Shown here: piece by piece, positions 34,446-42,776 of the stretch
Numbering within the stretch: position 1 is the stretch's first letter
Layout of the letters: every line of letters begins with the position of its first letter
Assembly (NCBI GenBank): GCA_937874695.1
Contig: CALNAJ010000018.1
Span: 129,559-193,558 of the forward strand
Source: an uncultured Lactobacillus sp.
Lineage (GTDB): Bacteria > Bacillota > Bacilli > Lactobacillales > Lactobacillaceae
Direction: 5' to 3'
DNA: 64,000 nt
Position numbers and translations under genes: made by a program
Notes under the pieces: generated by a model
What the model saw: only the letters and a program-made list of their open reading frames with translations
Databases searched by the model: none
What the model was told of the DNA's origin: nothing

Positions 34446-34910
34446 ATGCTGATTGCTGATACCATCTTAATTATTCTGCTGGTTGGAATCGACCAGTGGA
34501 TCAAATACGCCGTGGTGGCCAACATCCCCCTCGGTGGCGAACAGAGCTTCATCCCCGGGCTGGTATCGTTGACCCACTTGCGCAACGATGGGGCCGCCTG
34601 GAGTATCTTACAGGGCCAGATGTGGTTCTTTACCGTCATCGCCATTGTGGCGTTGGGCGTCATGGGCTACTTCTTCTGGCAGTACCGCAATCGCGGTGAA
34701 CACTGGCCGGAAGAATTGGGGCTCGCCCTGATGATGGCCGGGACCATTGGGAACTTCATCGACCGGCTCACACAGGGCTACGTCGTCGACATGTTCCAAC
34801 TCGACTTTATTAATTTTCCAATCTTTAACTTTGCCGACAGTTGTTTAACGGTCGGTGTGATATTTATTGCGATCGGGGTTTTTCTCGCCGATCGTCGGGA
34901 GGCACACTAA
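34446..34910 (+). CDS. lspA: Lipoprotein signal peptidase (signal peptidase II)
   Basis: An aspartic membrane peptidase that removes signal peptides from lipoproteins such as the one at 63022. The 154-residue protein has four transmembrane segments, the box IDQWIKYAV near residue 15, LRNDGAAWSILQG, and the catalytic aspartates in GTIGNFIDRLTQGYVVDMF and FNFADSCLT. ATG at 34446 follows AAAGGTG. The stop overlaps the rluD start (TAATG). Confidence 0.96.
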   Translation: MLIADTILIILLVGIDQWIKYAVVANIPLGGEQSFIPGLVSLTHLRNDGAAWSILQGQMWFFTVIAIVALGVMGYFFWQYRNRGEHWPEELGLALMMAGTIGNFIDRLTQGYVVDMFQLDFINFPIFNFADSCLTVGVIFIAIGVFLADRREAH

Positions 34911-35833
34911 TGCAAACACATGAATTTACAGTAACGGAAACGGCACGGCTGGATAAGCTCGTTGCCGAGACGGTGACCACAATTTCTCGTTCACAGGCCA
35001 AAGGGGCCATCGAAGCGGGACAGATCACGGTAGACGGTCAGCCGGCTAAGCCAAAGGACAAACCGGCCGTGGGGGCCACGATTCATATCGAATTGCCCGA
35101 CCCACAGCCACTCGATGTCACCCCGGAAAATATTCCGCTGGATATCGTTTACGAAGACGATGACGTCATCGTCGTGAACAAGCCTCAGGGGATGGTCGTT
35201 CATCCCGCACCGGGGCATCCCAACCACACGTTAGTCAATGCGTTGCTGTACCACAGCCCACTGTCCAGCATCAATGGGACGTTGCGGCCAGGCATTGTGC
35301 ACCGCATTGATAAGGACACGTCGGGCTTGCTAATGGTGGCCAAGAACGACCACGCGCATCAGAGCCTCTCAGCGCAGTTACAAGCTAAGACCAACCTGCG
35401 GGAGTACGTCGCCATCGTGCACGGGAGCTTCAAGGAAGAAGAGGGCGTGATTCGCGCGCCACTTGGTCGGGCACCTAAGGACCGTAAGAAGCAGGCGGTC
35501 GTAGCCGATGGGCGTCCTGCCGTGACCCATTTCCGCGTGTTGGAACGCTATGGGAACTATACGCTAATTTCCTGCCGTTTGGAGACCGGGCGGACCCATC
35601 AGATTCGGGTACACATGGCTTACATTAACCATCCCGTGGCTGGCGATCCGTTGTACGGACCCAAGAAGACGCTCAAGGGTGAAGGGCAGTTCCTACATGC
35701 CCGTGAATTAGGGTTTGTCCACCCAACGACGGGTGAGCAGCTAGACTTCACGGCGCCCGTTCCAGCGCACTTCATGGCAGTCGTTAATAAACTGCGGCAC
35801 GAAGCCGGTTTACCGGTTGACAAAGTAATCTAA
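34910..35833 (+). CDS. rluD: RluD-type 23S rRNA pseudouridine synthase
   Basis: Isomerises uridines of 23S rRNA helix 69 (target inferred). The 307-residue protein has an N-terminal S4 domain (RLDKLVAETVTTISRSQAKG) and the RluA-family catalytic motif HRIDKDTSGLLMVAK near residue 137, with the catalytic aspartate. ATG at 34910 overlaps the lspA stop, and GGGAGG lies upstream. The lspA-rluD pair is conserved in lactobacilli and often precedes pyr genes, as here. Confidence 0.95.
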   Translation: MQTHEFTVTETARLDKLVAETVTTISRSQAKGAIEAGQITVDGQPAKPKDKPAVGATIHIELPDPQPLDVTPENIPLDIVYEDDDVIVVNKPQGMVVHPAPGHPNHTLVNALLYHSPLSSINGTLRPGIVHRIDKDTSGLLMVAKNDHAHQSLSAQLQAKTNLREYVAIVHGSFKEEEGVIRAPLGRAPKDRKKQAVVADGRPAVTHFRVLERYGNYTLISCRLETGRTHQIRVHMAYINHPVAGDPLYGPKKTLKGEGQFLHARELGFVHPTTGEQLDFTAPVPAHFMAVVNKLRHEAGLPVDKVI

Positions 35834-35882
35834 GCTTTTTAAACTAAACATACGAGATAAGCGGGTTTGCCGGTAGCTAGGC

Positions 35883-35921
35883 GGGCGGGTTTCTTCACCA
35901 TTTTACCGAAGAGATCTGCCC
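35883..35921 (+). promoter_or_regulatory. Hairpin between rluD and pyrR
   Basis: GGGCGGGTTTCTTC (35883-35896) pairs along 14 positions with 35908-35921 (three G-U), with loop ACCATTTTACC. The tail is GTTTCC, a weak T run. It could end rluD or be part of a pyrR leader; I do not find a clear PyrR-binding loop. Confidence 0.6.
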
Positions 35922-35965
35922 GTTTCCTGCACATGAACGCGTGAAACTATAAGGAGGAATTTAAG

Positions 35966-36499
35966 ATGGCAAAGGTAGTTGTGGACGCAATGGCAATGCA
36001 ACGGGCCCTGACCCGAATCACATATGAAATTATTGAAAGAAACAAGGGTGTCGATGACCTCGTTATTCTAGGCATCAAGACGCGCGGCGTGTATTTAGCA
36101 CGACGAATTGCCAGCCGCTTACAACAACTGGAGAACGTGACGGTACCGGTCGGAGATCTCGACATCACGTCGTATCGCGACGATATCGAACACGACGCCG
36201 CAACCGATCCCACGGTATCTGCAGCGAACATCAACTTTTCAGTCGCCGGCAAAAAAGTCATTCTAGTGGATGACGTCCTGTACACGGGCCGCACCATTCG
36301 GGCCGCAATGAGTGCCGTCATGGATCTCGGTCGGCCTAAGTCCATTAACTTAGCTGTCTTGGTTGATCGCGGACATCGCGAGCTGCCAATTCGTGCCGAC
36401 TTTGTGGGCAAAAATATTCCTAGCTCCCAGCGTGAACGGATCAAAGTCTCCGTCAGTGAGATCGACGACCGCGACGCCGTGGAAATCCAACAGGCATAG
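35966..36499 (+). CDS. pyrR: PyrR: pyrimidine operon regulator/uracil phosphoribosyltransferase
   Basis: Binds pyr leader mRNA when UMP is plentiful and also has uracil phosphoribosyltransferase activity. The 177-residue protein has an intact PRPP loop VILVDDVLYTGRTIRAAM (about 94-111), LGIKTRGVYLARR and DITSYRDD. ATG at 35966 follows AAGGAGGAA. Instead of the pyr biosynthesis operon, the two CPS-like genes follow. In Lactobacillus plantarum a second pyrR beside carAB is known, so this could be its counterpart. Confidence 0.95.
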   Translation: MAKVVVDAMAMQRALTRITYEIIERNKGVDDLVILGIKTRGVYLARRIASRLQQLENVTVPVGDLDITSYRDDIEHDAATDPTVSAANINFSVAGKKVILVDDVLYTGRTIRAAMSAVMDLGRPKSINLAVLVDRGHRELPIRADFVGKNIPSSQRERIKVSVSEIDDRDAVEIQQA

Positions 36500-36523
36500 A
36501 CTTGACGAAGGGGCCGATTTAGC

Positions 36524-37603
36524 ATGGCAAAACGCTATTTGATTTTAGAAGACGGCTCGGCCTACGCCGGTGAAGGATTTGGTGCTGGCGCGACAACGAG
36601 TGGCGAAGTCATTTCCAACTTGAATCTCTTAGGCTATCAGGAAACAATCACCGATCAAATTTATCACAACCAAATCATCATTTTTGCGCAGCCAGCCATT
36701 GGTAACGTGGGTATCAACCACGATAGTTACGAGTCGATTCTACCTACGGCTAAGGGAATGGTGGTCCGCGATGTCACGAACATCTCGACCAACCGCCTAT
36801 CTCGGCTGTCGCTCGATGAATTTTTACAACAACACAACATTCCAGGAATCAGTGGCATTGATACCCGCCACCTGATTCGTAAGCTCCGTAAAATGGATGG
36901 TCCGGTCAAGGGGAGCATTGTGGACGTCGCGGATGCCCACGCCTTTGATCAGCTCAACGCCACGGTGCTGACGAATCGTCAGGTCGATCAGGTCGCTACG
37001 CCCAAGCCGTATCCCAACCCGGATACCGGTAAGAACGTGGTCGTGATCGACTTTGGTCTGAAACACGGGATCTTACGACAACTGTCCGAGCGCCGGTGTA
37101 ACGTCACGGTGCTGCCGTGGACGGCGAGTGCGCAGGACGTGTTGAACTTGGATCCGGATGGCGTTCTCCTATCGACAGGGCCTGGCTCACCCTTAGACCT
37201 CGGTGAAGGGGTCTTAGAGATGATTAGAGCCGTGCAAGCGGAGATTCCGTTATTCGCTATTGGCTTGGGCCACGAGCTCTTCGCGCTGGCTAATGGGGCC
37301 AAATTAGAGGCACTGCCCGTGGAATATCACGGCAGTAGCCATCCCATTCGCCGGATCATTACGAACGATATTATTTACGCCACGCAAGGTCAGGGATACG
37401 CCGTCACTGCCAAGACGATTGACCGTGACCGGCTGATCACCACTTACGTGGACCTGATCAATGGCACCGTTCAGGGATTGCGACACCGGGACTACCCAGC
37501 ATTCTCCGTGCAATTCTTCGCGGATGGTGCACCGGGGCCTCACGAGAGTCGAGACCTGTTCGATGAATTCATGGAAGCCATGACAGCACGACGGGAGGGA
37601 TAA
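36524..37603 (+). CDS. CarA-like protein, carbamoyl-phosphate synthase small subunit with degenerate glutaminase site
   Basis: A 359-residue protein collinear with CarA, with the N-terminal SGEVISNLNLLGYQE and GISGIDTRHLIRKLR regions. Its class I amidotransferase domain lacks the nucleophile: FAIGLGHE (244-251) has Gly247 where the family has Cys (GICLGHQ). The usual NHG before YAV reads QGQG (288-291), and SNGPGDP reads STGPGSP. His340 of PGPHE remains. Glutamine hydrolysis is therefore not expected; an ammonia-dependent, structural or regulatory role is possible. ATG at 36524 is 25 bases after pyrR. Confidence 0.85.
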   Translation: MAKRYLILEDGSAYAGEGFGAGATTSGEVISNLNLLGYQETITDQIYHNQIIIFAQPAIGNVGINHDSYESILPTAKGMVVRDVTNISTNRLSRLSLDEFLQQHNIPGISGIDTRHLIRKLRKMDGPVKGSIVDVADAHAFDQLNATVLTNRQVDQVATPKPYPNPDTGKNVVVIDFGLKHGILRQLSERRCNVTVLPWTASAQDVLNLDPDGVLLSTGPGSPLDLGEGVLEMIRAVQAEIPLFAIGLGHELFALANGAKLEALPVEYHGSSHPIRRIITNDIIYATQGQGYAVTAKTIDRDRLITTYVDLINGTVQGLRHRDYPAFSVQFFADGAPGPHESRDLFDEFMEAMTARREG

Positions 37604-37606
37604 AGC

Positions 37607-40180
37607 TTGCAGAACTTGGATGACTTACAAAAAGTTTTGATCATTGGGAGTGGTCCGACGGAAATTGGTCATGAGACCGAGCTCGACAGTGCCACCGTCC
37701 AGATCATTACGGGCTTCAAGAAGCACGGTGTCCGGACACTAGTGATCGACAACAATCCGTTCTCCGTGGCGCTGGAAGAAATTCAGCCAACCAACATGTA
37801 CGTTCAGGCGGTCACAACCGCTAACGTGCGTCATATCATCGAGCGCGACCAGCCAGACGCTATCTTACCGACGCTGGGTGGTCTACTGGGAATTCGAATT
37901 GCCCAGGAACTCATTGAAAATGGCGACATTGGTCGTTTCGGTGTCACCATTTTGGGGATGCCCGCCGCGACTCTGCGGCAGATCAACAATCCGGCTGCTC
38001 TCAATGACACGCTCAAGGAGATTCATGAGCCGGTTATCGAGGCCCAGGTCGTCTCGACGGAAGACGAGGCACTAGGCCTGGTCGAGTCGATTGGCTTCCC
38101 CTTGATTGTGAAGCCAGTGGCACCGCGCTTGGATACCAACCGAACGATTTGTGAGAACGTTGATGACATGTTGGATGCTCTGAATCAAGGGTTCGCCCAG
38201 TCACGGTTCGACCAGTGTACGCTGGAGCGCAGTGTCGTGGGTTACAAGGAAATTGAAATGGTGGCGATTCGTGATGTGGCCGATACCAAGGTCCTAATCA
38301 TAGGACTCGAAAATATTGATACGGTCGGGATTCACTCCGGGGATTCCATCGTGGTGACGCCGCCGCAAACGCTGAACGATCGGGAGTACCAAGATTTACG
38401 AGATGCCACCTTTCGGATAGCAACCGAATTGGGCATCGTGGGTGTCATTCACATCCACTTTGCCTTGAATCCGGCCAACCGGCATTTCTATGTGACCAAG
38501 ATTGCTCCGTACTTTACGCGGGGAGTCGCCTTGGCGGCACGGACCACTGGGTATCCACTGGCGCTGGTAACGGGGGCCCTGTTGATCGGTCAACGACTCG
38601 TCGACATCAAGTTGCCGAGTCGCTTTGTTAAGCAGACCGCCATTATGGAGCCAACAATCGATCACGTCAGCGTGCGGATTCCAATCTGGCCTTTCCAGGA
38701 GGTGCCCGATGCCGATCAACACCTAGACACTGTCATGAAGGCGGTCGGGTCGACGGTCGGTGTGGGACGGTCTGTCGAAGAGGCCATGTTAAAGTCCGTA
38801 CGGAGCTCTCAGTTTTCACCACGAGATGTGTTGCCCAGCGTCAGCAATCTAACCGATGGGGAAATGATCAGTCAGCTGATTCATCCGTTGGCTAATCGGA
38901 TTCTAGTGCTGATTGAAGCGCTTCGACGCGGGTACACCCCCGATGAACTGAGCGAACTGACCAAGATCGACATCTTCTATTTCGTTAAACTTCAACATTT
39001 ATTGAAAATTGAGAAACAAATCAAGGAAAATCCCCAGGACATGGACACACTTAAGGTGGCCCGTTACTATGGCTTTGGGGATGGGATGATTGCTCGTATC
39101 TGGCAGACGGATACGGCAACCATTCGCCGGTTGTCTGCCGAGGCGGACATCAAGCCGACCTACAAGATGATTGAACCTACCGCTGGGGAGTTCGACGAAC
39201 ATGCCAGTGGCTATTACAGTACCTTTGAGTATGAGAATGAAAGTGAACCATTGGGTGACCGGACCGCATTAGTTCTGGGACGTGGCGGTAATCAGTTGGG
39301 GCCTAATACGGCGGCAGAGTATTTCACGACTGAGATGCTCAAGCAACTGAAGCGGGCAGGGTATCATACGATTCTGATGAATACCAACCCGAATGCCATT
39401 GGAATCGCTCCGGAGTTCACGGATAAACAGTACGTCGATCCCATTCAACTGGGTGACGTGCTCAACGTGATTAAGGTCGAGCATCCGGATATCGTCATCG
39501 TTCCGGGAAACCGGCATTACCTGACGCGTGAGCTGGGCAAGCTGGACTTGAATTTACATGTCCTACCACCAGATCAGGAGAGTAGCCAGGCACAGCCGAA
39601 GACGGCGACTATTAGTGTGAGTCTGTTCGTCCACGAGCAACACAAGATTGCAGTGGGAGTCATGGATATGATTGCCCCGGGGATGAACCAGGACATTTCG
39701 CAAGTCACGGCCTTTCGGATGCCCGCTGAACGGGCCAAAGCCGATCGACTGAAACTGGTCGAGCAAGCCAAGGAAGCCGTTAGCGAGCACCAGTTGACGG
39801 GGATGGTGCAGATCCTCTTTGCACCAAAGAGTAAGGACAGTCAACAATTGACAGTCGTCGGCATCCGACCGACACGTTTGACGGAGATGGCTTTTTTGAG
39901 TAAAGTCACCGGCGTCAATTGGGTACGGATGCTCACCCGACAACACATTGGAACGTTAGACGAGAAGGAGCTGGCCGCAATTAAGATCGACCTCAATAGT
40001 AAGCGGGTCGCCTTGATGAACGCCGTCTTCCCATTCCAGCAACTTCACGTCCTGAACCGGCCGGGAACGACCGATCAGGAAATGGGGGCCACGATTGCCT
40101 TTGGGTCGAGTGAGGCCTTAACCTTGAGTAATTTAAGTGATACCGAACAGCTCGATAAGATTATTAACCGGACGATTTAA
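37607..40180 (+). CDS. CarB-like protein, truncated carbamoyl-phosphate synthase large subunit homologue
   Basis: An 857-residue protein collinear with CarB, which normally has about 1060 residues. The first ATP-grasp unit (to about 395) has lost its glycine loop (IVKPVAPRLDTNRT at 167-180 instead of a GGTGGG-type loop) and the ENPR metal site (KIAPYFTRG at 298-306). The oligomerisation region (about 400-545, ending YYSTFEYENESE) is well kept. The second unit lacks most of the ATP-grasp core, and the C-terminal allosteric domain is missing. Start TTG at 37607 with GGGAGGG; 3 bases after the CarA-like gene. Probably a pseudoenzyme, not a broken gene, since the frame is open. Confidence 0.82.
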   Translation: MQNLDDLQKVLIIGSGPTEIGHETELDSATVQIITGFKKHGVRTLVIDNNPFSVALEEIQPTNMYVQAVTTANVRHIIERDQPDAILPTLGGLLGIRIAQELIENGDIGRFGVTILGMPAATLRQINNPAALNDTLKEIHEPVIEAQVVSTEDEALGLVESIGFPLIVKPVAPRLDTNRTICENVDDMLDALNQGFAQSRFDQCTLERSVVGYKEIEMVAIRDVADTKVLIIGLENIDTVGIHSGDSIVVTPPQTLNDREYQDLRDATFRIATELGIVGVIHIHFALNPANRHFYVTKIAPYFTRGVALAARTTGYPLALVTGALLIGQRLVDIKLPSRFVKQTAIMEPTIDHVSVRIPIWPFQEVPDADQHLDTVMKAVGSTVGVGRSVEEAMLKSVRSSQFSPRDVLPSVSNLTDGEMISQLIHPLANRILVLIEALRRGYTPDELSELTKIDIFYFVKLQHLLKIEKQIKENPQDMDTLKVARYYGFGDGMIARIWQTDTATIRRLSAEADIKPTYKMIEPTAGEFDEHASGYYSTFEYENESEPLGDRTALVLGRGGNQLGPNTAAEYFTTEMLKQLKRAGYHTILMNTNPNAIGIAPEFTDKQYVDPIQLGDVLNVIKVEHPDIVIVPGNRHYLTRELGKLDLNLHVLPPDQESSQAQPKTATISVSLFVHEQHKIAVGVMDMIAPGMNQDISQVTAFRMPAERAKADRLKLVEQAKEAVSEHQLTGMVQILFAPKSKDSQQLTVVGIRPTRLTEMAFLSKVTGVNWVRMLTRQHIGTLDEKELAAIKIDLNSKRVALMNAVFPFQQLHVLNRPGTTDQEMGATIAFGSSEALTLSNLSDTEQLDKIINRTI

Positions 40181-40222
40181 CGATCGGTACTCGTCGTGCG
40201 TCAGAATTAATTTGTAACTAGC

Positions 40223-40262
40223 AAAAAGCACATCATCAGTGTTAACTGATGGTGTGCTTTTT
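40223..40262. terminator. Bidirectional terminator between the CarB-like gene and rqcH
   Basis: An 18-bp near-perfect stem (40223-40240 with 40245-40262) with a GTTA loop, flanked by A and T runs. Confidence 0.92.
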
Positions 40263-40293
40263 ATTTGGAAATTACTTGTATATAGCAATCATC

Positions 40294-42003
40294 CTAATTA
40301 TCTGCTAGTTTTTCAACCAAATCACTCTCGGGCGTGACGTAGACGGTCCGTTGACCGGTAAAAATCACGTAACCGGGTTTGGCGCCATTCGGTTTATGCA
40401 GACGCTTGACTGGCAGGTAATCCACGGGAACGTTGCTCGAGGCACGACCCTTGGAGAAGTAGGCGGCCAGGTTGGCGGCTTCCATGATGGTCGCCTCGCT
40501 CGGGTCGTCGTCGTGAATAATGACGTGAGAGCCTGGCATGTCCTTCACGTGCAACCAAATATCAGTCCGTTTAGCCGTGTGTAGGCTGAGTTGATCGTTT
40601 TGCAGGTTGTTCTTCCCAACGGAGATCTTGGTCCCGTCGCTGGCAGTGAACCGATCTGGCTTGCTGACCTTTTGCCGCTTTTGCTTCTTGTTCTTCTTTT
40701 GGTGATCGTGGTCGCGGAGATAACCGCCTTGTTGAAGTTCCAAGCGGATGTCGACCAGGTCTTTAGGCGCGGCCAGTTCGATCTGGGCCATGATATTGGA
40801 GAAGTAGTCGACGTCGGCCTGCGTGATTTTAAGCTGTTCGTTGACGTAGATTACGGCGTTTTTAGCCTTTTGATACCGCTTGAAGTACTTCTGAGCGTTT
40901 TGGTTTGGCGAGAGTTGATTGCTGAGCTTAATCTTCAACATTTTATTCTCATCGTAGAAGTTGGGCAGGGAAACCTCGGTTTGGCCACGCTCGACTTGGT
41001 TGAGGTAGGTCGTTAGGATTTCACCCTTGATCCGATAGTCATCGGCATTTTCGGTCTCGGCTAACGTGCGCTGTAGCTTCTTGAGCTTGTTACGGTTCTT
41101 CTTGAGCTCATTACGAACGACACGAATCAGGACGCTCCCTTGTTGCTGAACACGGTCCCGTTCGGCCTTGTCCTGGTAATAGGCATCCAGCAGTTCAGAC
41201 AGACTCTCGGAAGCCTGTTGCGTGCCAGTCGTCGGGTAAGGGAAGGCGGTAAAGCTGGTCTTGCCCTTTGGCGAGATGGTCAGCGTTGGCTGTGGCTCGT
41301 CGAAACGTGCAAAAAAGTCGCGGAAATGTTGCGCGGCATCGCCAGGTTCATGTAGCACCGTTGACAAGGCAGCTACCGTGTCCTTACCTAACCCCTGGTA
41401 TTGATGCTGTAAGGTTTGAGCGAGGACGTCTTCGTTGGGGAAATCCCGTAAGGTTTGAGCAAGATCGTCCCGGGGGCCATCGAAGGGATTATCGAGATCC
41501 TGTTTCGGTGGATTGATGTATTGTGCACCTGGGAGCAGTAACCGGTAACGGTTTTGATCGGAGCCAACGTGCTTGATGGCGTCCAGAATTTTATCGCTGG
41601 CACTGTCAACGAGGATGACATTACTGTGCCGGGCCATGATTTCGATGATCAGGAGTAATTCCTGCTGATCACCCAATTCATTACGAGAGGTAAAGTGGAG
41701 GTGAACGACCCGGTCGTTAGCGGCCTGAGTGATGCCTTTAACGATGGCACCCTGCAGGTATTTCCGGAGAATCATCGTGAAGTTCGTGGGAACGGGGGGA
41801 TTGACGTAGGGAATCTGCGTCACTTGAATCCGCGCGTAGGTTGGATTAGCCGAGAGAAGAATCGGGTAATTGTGGCCGTTGGTGCGAATCGTCAGGACGA
41901 CTTCGTTATCGTAAGGTTGGTTAATCTTACTAACCCGACCGGTCGTCAGATTTTGGCTGAGTTCCTGAACCATTGCGTGGGTAAAGGATCCGTCAAATGA
42001 CAT
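40294..42003 (-). CDS. rqcH: RqcH (NFACT/Rqc2 homologue, FbpA-like)
   Basis: Rescues stalled large ribosomal subunits by adding C-terminal alanine tails. The 569-residue protein has the NFACT-N domain (MSFDGSFTHAMVQELSQNL, with MARHSNVILVD), a helix-hairpin-helix region, a long coiled coil (about 270-440, NKLKKLQRTLAETENADDYR) and the NFACT-R domain (DIWLHVKDMPGSHVII). It was formerly annotated as fibronectin-binding protein. ATG at 42003 has AAAGGTG upstream. A 175-base leader separates it from its promoter. Confidence 0.94.
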   Translation of the reverse strand: MSFDGSFTHAMVQELSQNLTTGRVSKINQPYDNEVVLTIRTNGHNYPILLSANPTYARIQVTQIPYVNPPVPTNFTMILRKYLQGAIVKGITQAANDRVVHLHFTSRNELGDQQELLLIIEIMARHSNVILVDSASDKILDAIKHVGSDQNRYRLLLPGAQYINPPKQDLDNPFDGPRDDLAQTLRDFPNEDVLAQTLQHQYQGLGKDTVAALSTVLHEPGDAAQHFRDFFARFDEPQPTLTISPKGKTSFTAFPYPTTGTQQASESLSELLDAYYQDKAERDRVQQQGSVLIRVVRNELKKNRNKLKKLQRTLAETENADDYRIKGEILTTYLNQVERGQTEVSLPNFYDENKMLKIKLSNQLSPNQNAQKYFKRYQKAKNAVIYVNEQLKITQADVDYFSNIMAQIELAAPKDLVDIRLELQQGGYLRDHDHQKKNKKQKRQKVSKPDRFTASDGTKISVGKNNLQNDQLSLHTAKRTDIWLHVKDMPGSHVIIHDDDPSEATIMEAANLAAYFSKGRASSNVPVDYLPVKRLHKPNGAKPGYVIFTGQRTVYVTPESDLVEKLADN

Positions 42004-42185
42004 GGAAACAACACCTTTCTAGTGAAAATTTTATTTTTAAAAGAAATTTAGAGTGGTCAGAGAGCTGACTGTGCAGGCTCACGGCTGAATAAGCATAACG
42101 GATAATGGCGGTAGATGGGCCGTGGGCAGGTTGTGGGTCACTGGAAATTGTGCACAGTCTCGCTCCTAAAAATGACGCAACTTTA
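42004..42185 (-). promoter_or_regulatory. Long leader of rqcH with competing inverted repeats
   Basis: Given the promoter at 42186-42214, the mRNA leader is about 175 nt. It has a short hairpin GTCAG-AGAG-CTGAC (42056-42069). A 9-bp long-range repeat pairs GACTGTGCA (42067-42075) with TGCACAGTC (42151-42159). The two share three bases, so they exclude each other. No known riboswitch is recognised. Confidence 0.4.
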
Positions 42186-42214
42186 AGTATAACTGGCTGA
42201 CGGGTGAAGTGCAA
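42186..42214 (-). promoter_or_regulatory. rqcH promoter
   Basis: On the minus strand, TTGCAC, a 17-base spacer and TATACT form a good sigma-A promoter. Confidence 0.75.
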
Positions 42215-42268
42215 AGAAGACCCCTTAGAATTCCAATAATTTTAAGGCAAAATCGTCATCAAATTGAC

Positions 42269-42298
42269 TTGTGATTAGCAAGCAAATCGTTGTACAAT
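42269..42298 (+). promoter_or_regulatory. Promoter of the MarR operon
   Basis: TTGTGA-N18-TACAAT lies just upstream of the MarR gene, and AAAGGAGTGAGG follows near its start. Confidence 0.6.
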
Positions 42299-42321
42299 AC
42301 AAGCAAAGGAGTGAGGGCAAA

Positions 42322-42753
42322 ATGAAATCCAGTCTAGCCGCGTTAATGGCCATCAATAAAGTGCAACAAACGTTGCTGCAACGGATGACCAAGCAGCATC
42401 ACCTGACCGTTTCCGAGTGGCAGTTACTCGACCACATTGGCGGCGGTGAAAATACCCAAGAAATTCTTGCCCAACAAACCAAGTTGGATACCTCGACTTT
42501 GAGTCGTCAACTGAAGGGCCTGGTTGCCAAAGATATGGTCACCAAGAAAGCCATTGGGCGAGACAAACGACAGTTGGTATATACAATAACGGATAACGGT
42601 ACGGAAACTGCCGCAACAATCAACACGGCATTTGAGACCTTATCCGATGATGTTTTTGAACATTGGTCAACCGATGAACGCAATTTATTACAAATATTAT
42701 TGAACCGGCTCGATAAGAGTATGGACCGGCAACGCACTGTCAAGGAACCTTGA
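42322..42753 (+). CDS. MarR family regulator
   Basis: A 143-residue winged-helix regulator. The recognition region TQEILAQQTKLDTSTLSRQLKGLVAKDMVTKKAIGRDKRQLVYTIT is typical of MarR, including the wing with DKR. The start ATG at 42322 follows AAAGGAGTGAGG; the frame extended to 42271 overlaps the promoter. It heads a unit with a phosphodiesterase-like enzyme and an MFS protein and probably regulates it. Confidence 0.9.
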   Translation: MKSSLAALMAINKVQQTLLQRMTKQHHLTVSEWQLLDHIGGGENTQEILAQQTKLDTSTLSRQLKGLVAKDMVTKKAIGRDKRQLVYTITDNGTETAATINTAFETLSDDVFEHWSTDERNLLQILLNRLDKSMDRQRTVKEP

Positions 42754-42776
42754 GGGCGTTTAAGCATAAGGAGTGA

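Noticed and set aside
35834..35965. Classical pyr attenuator with PyrR-binding loop
   Set aside because: A strong hairpin exists, but no clear PyrR-binding loop consensus or T-rich terminator; I report only a hairpin.
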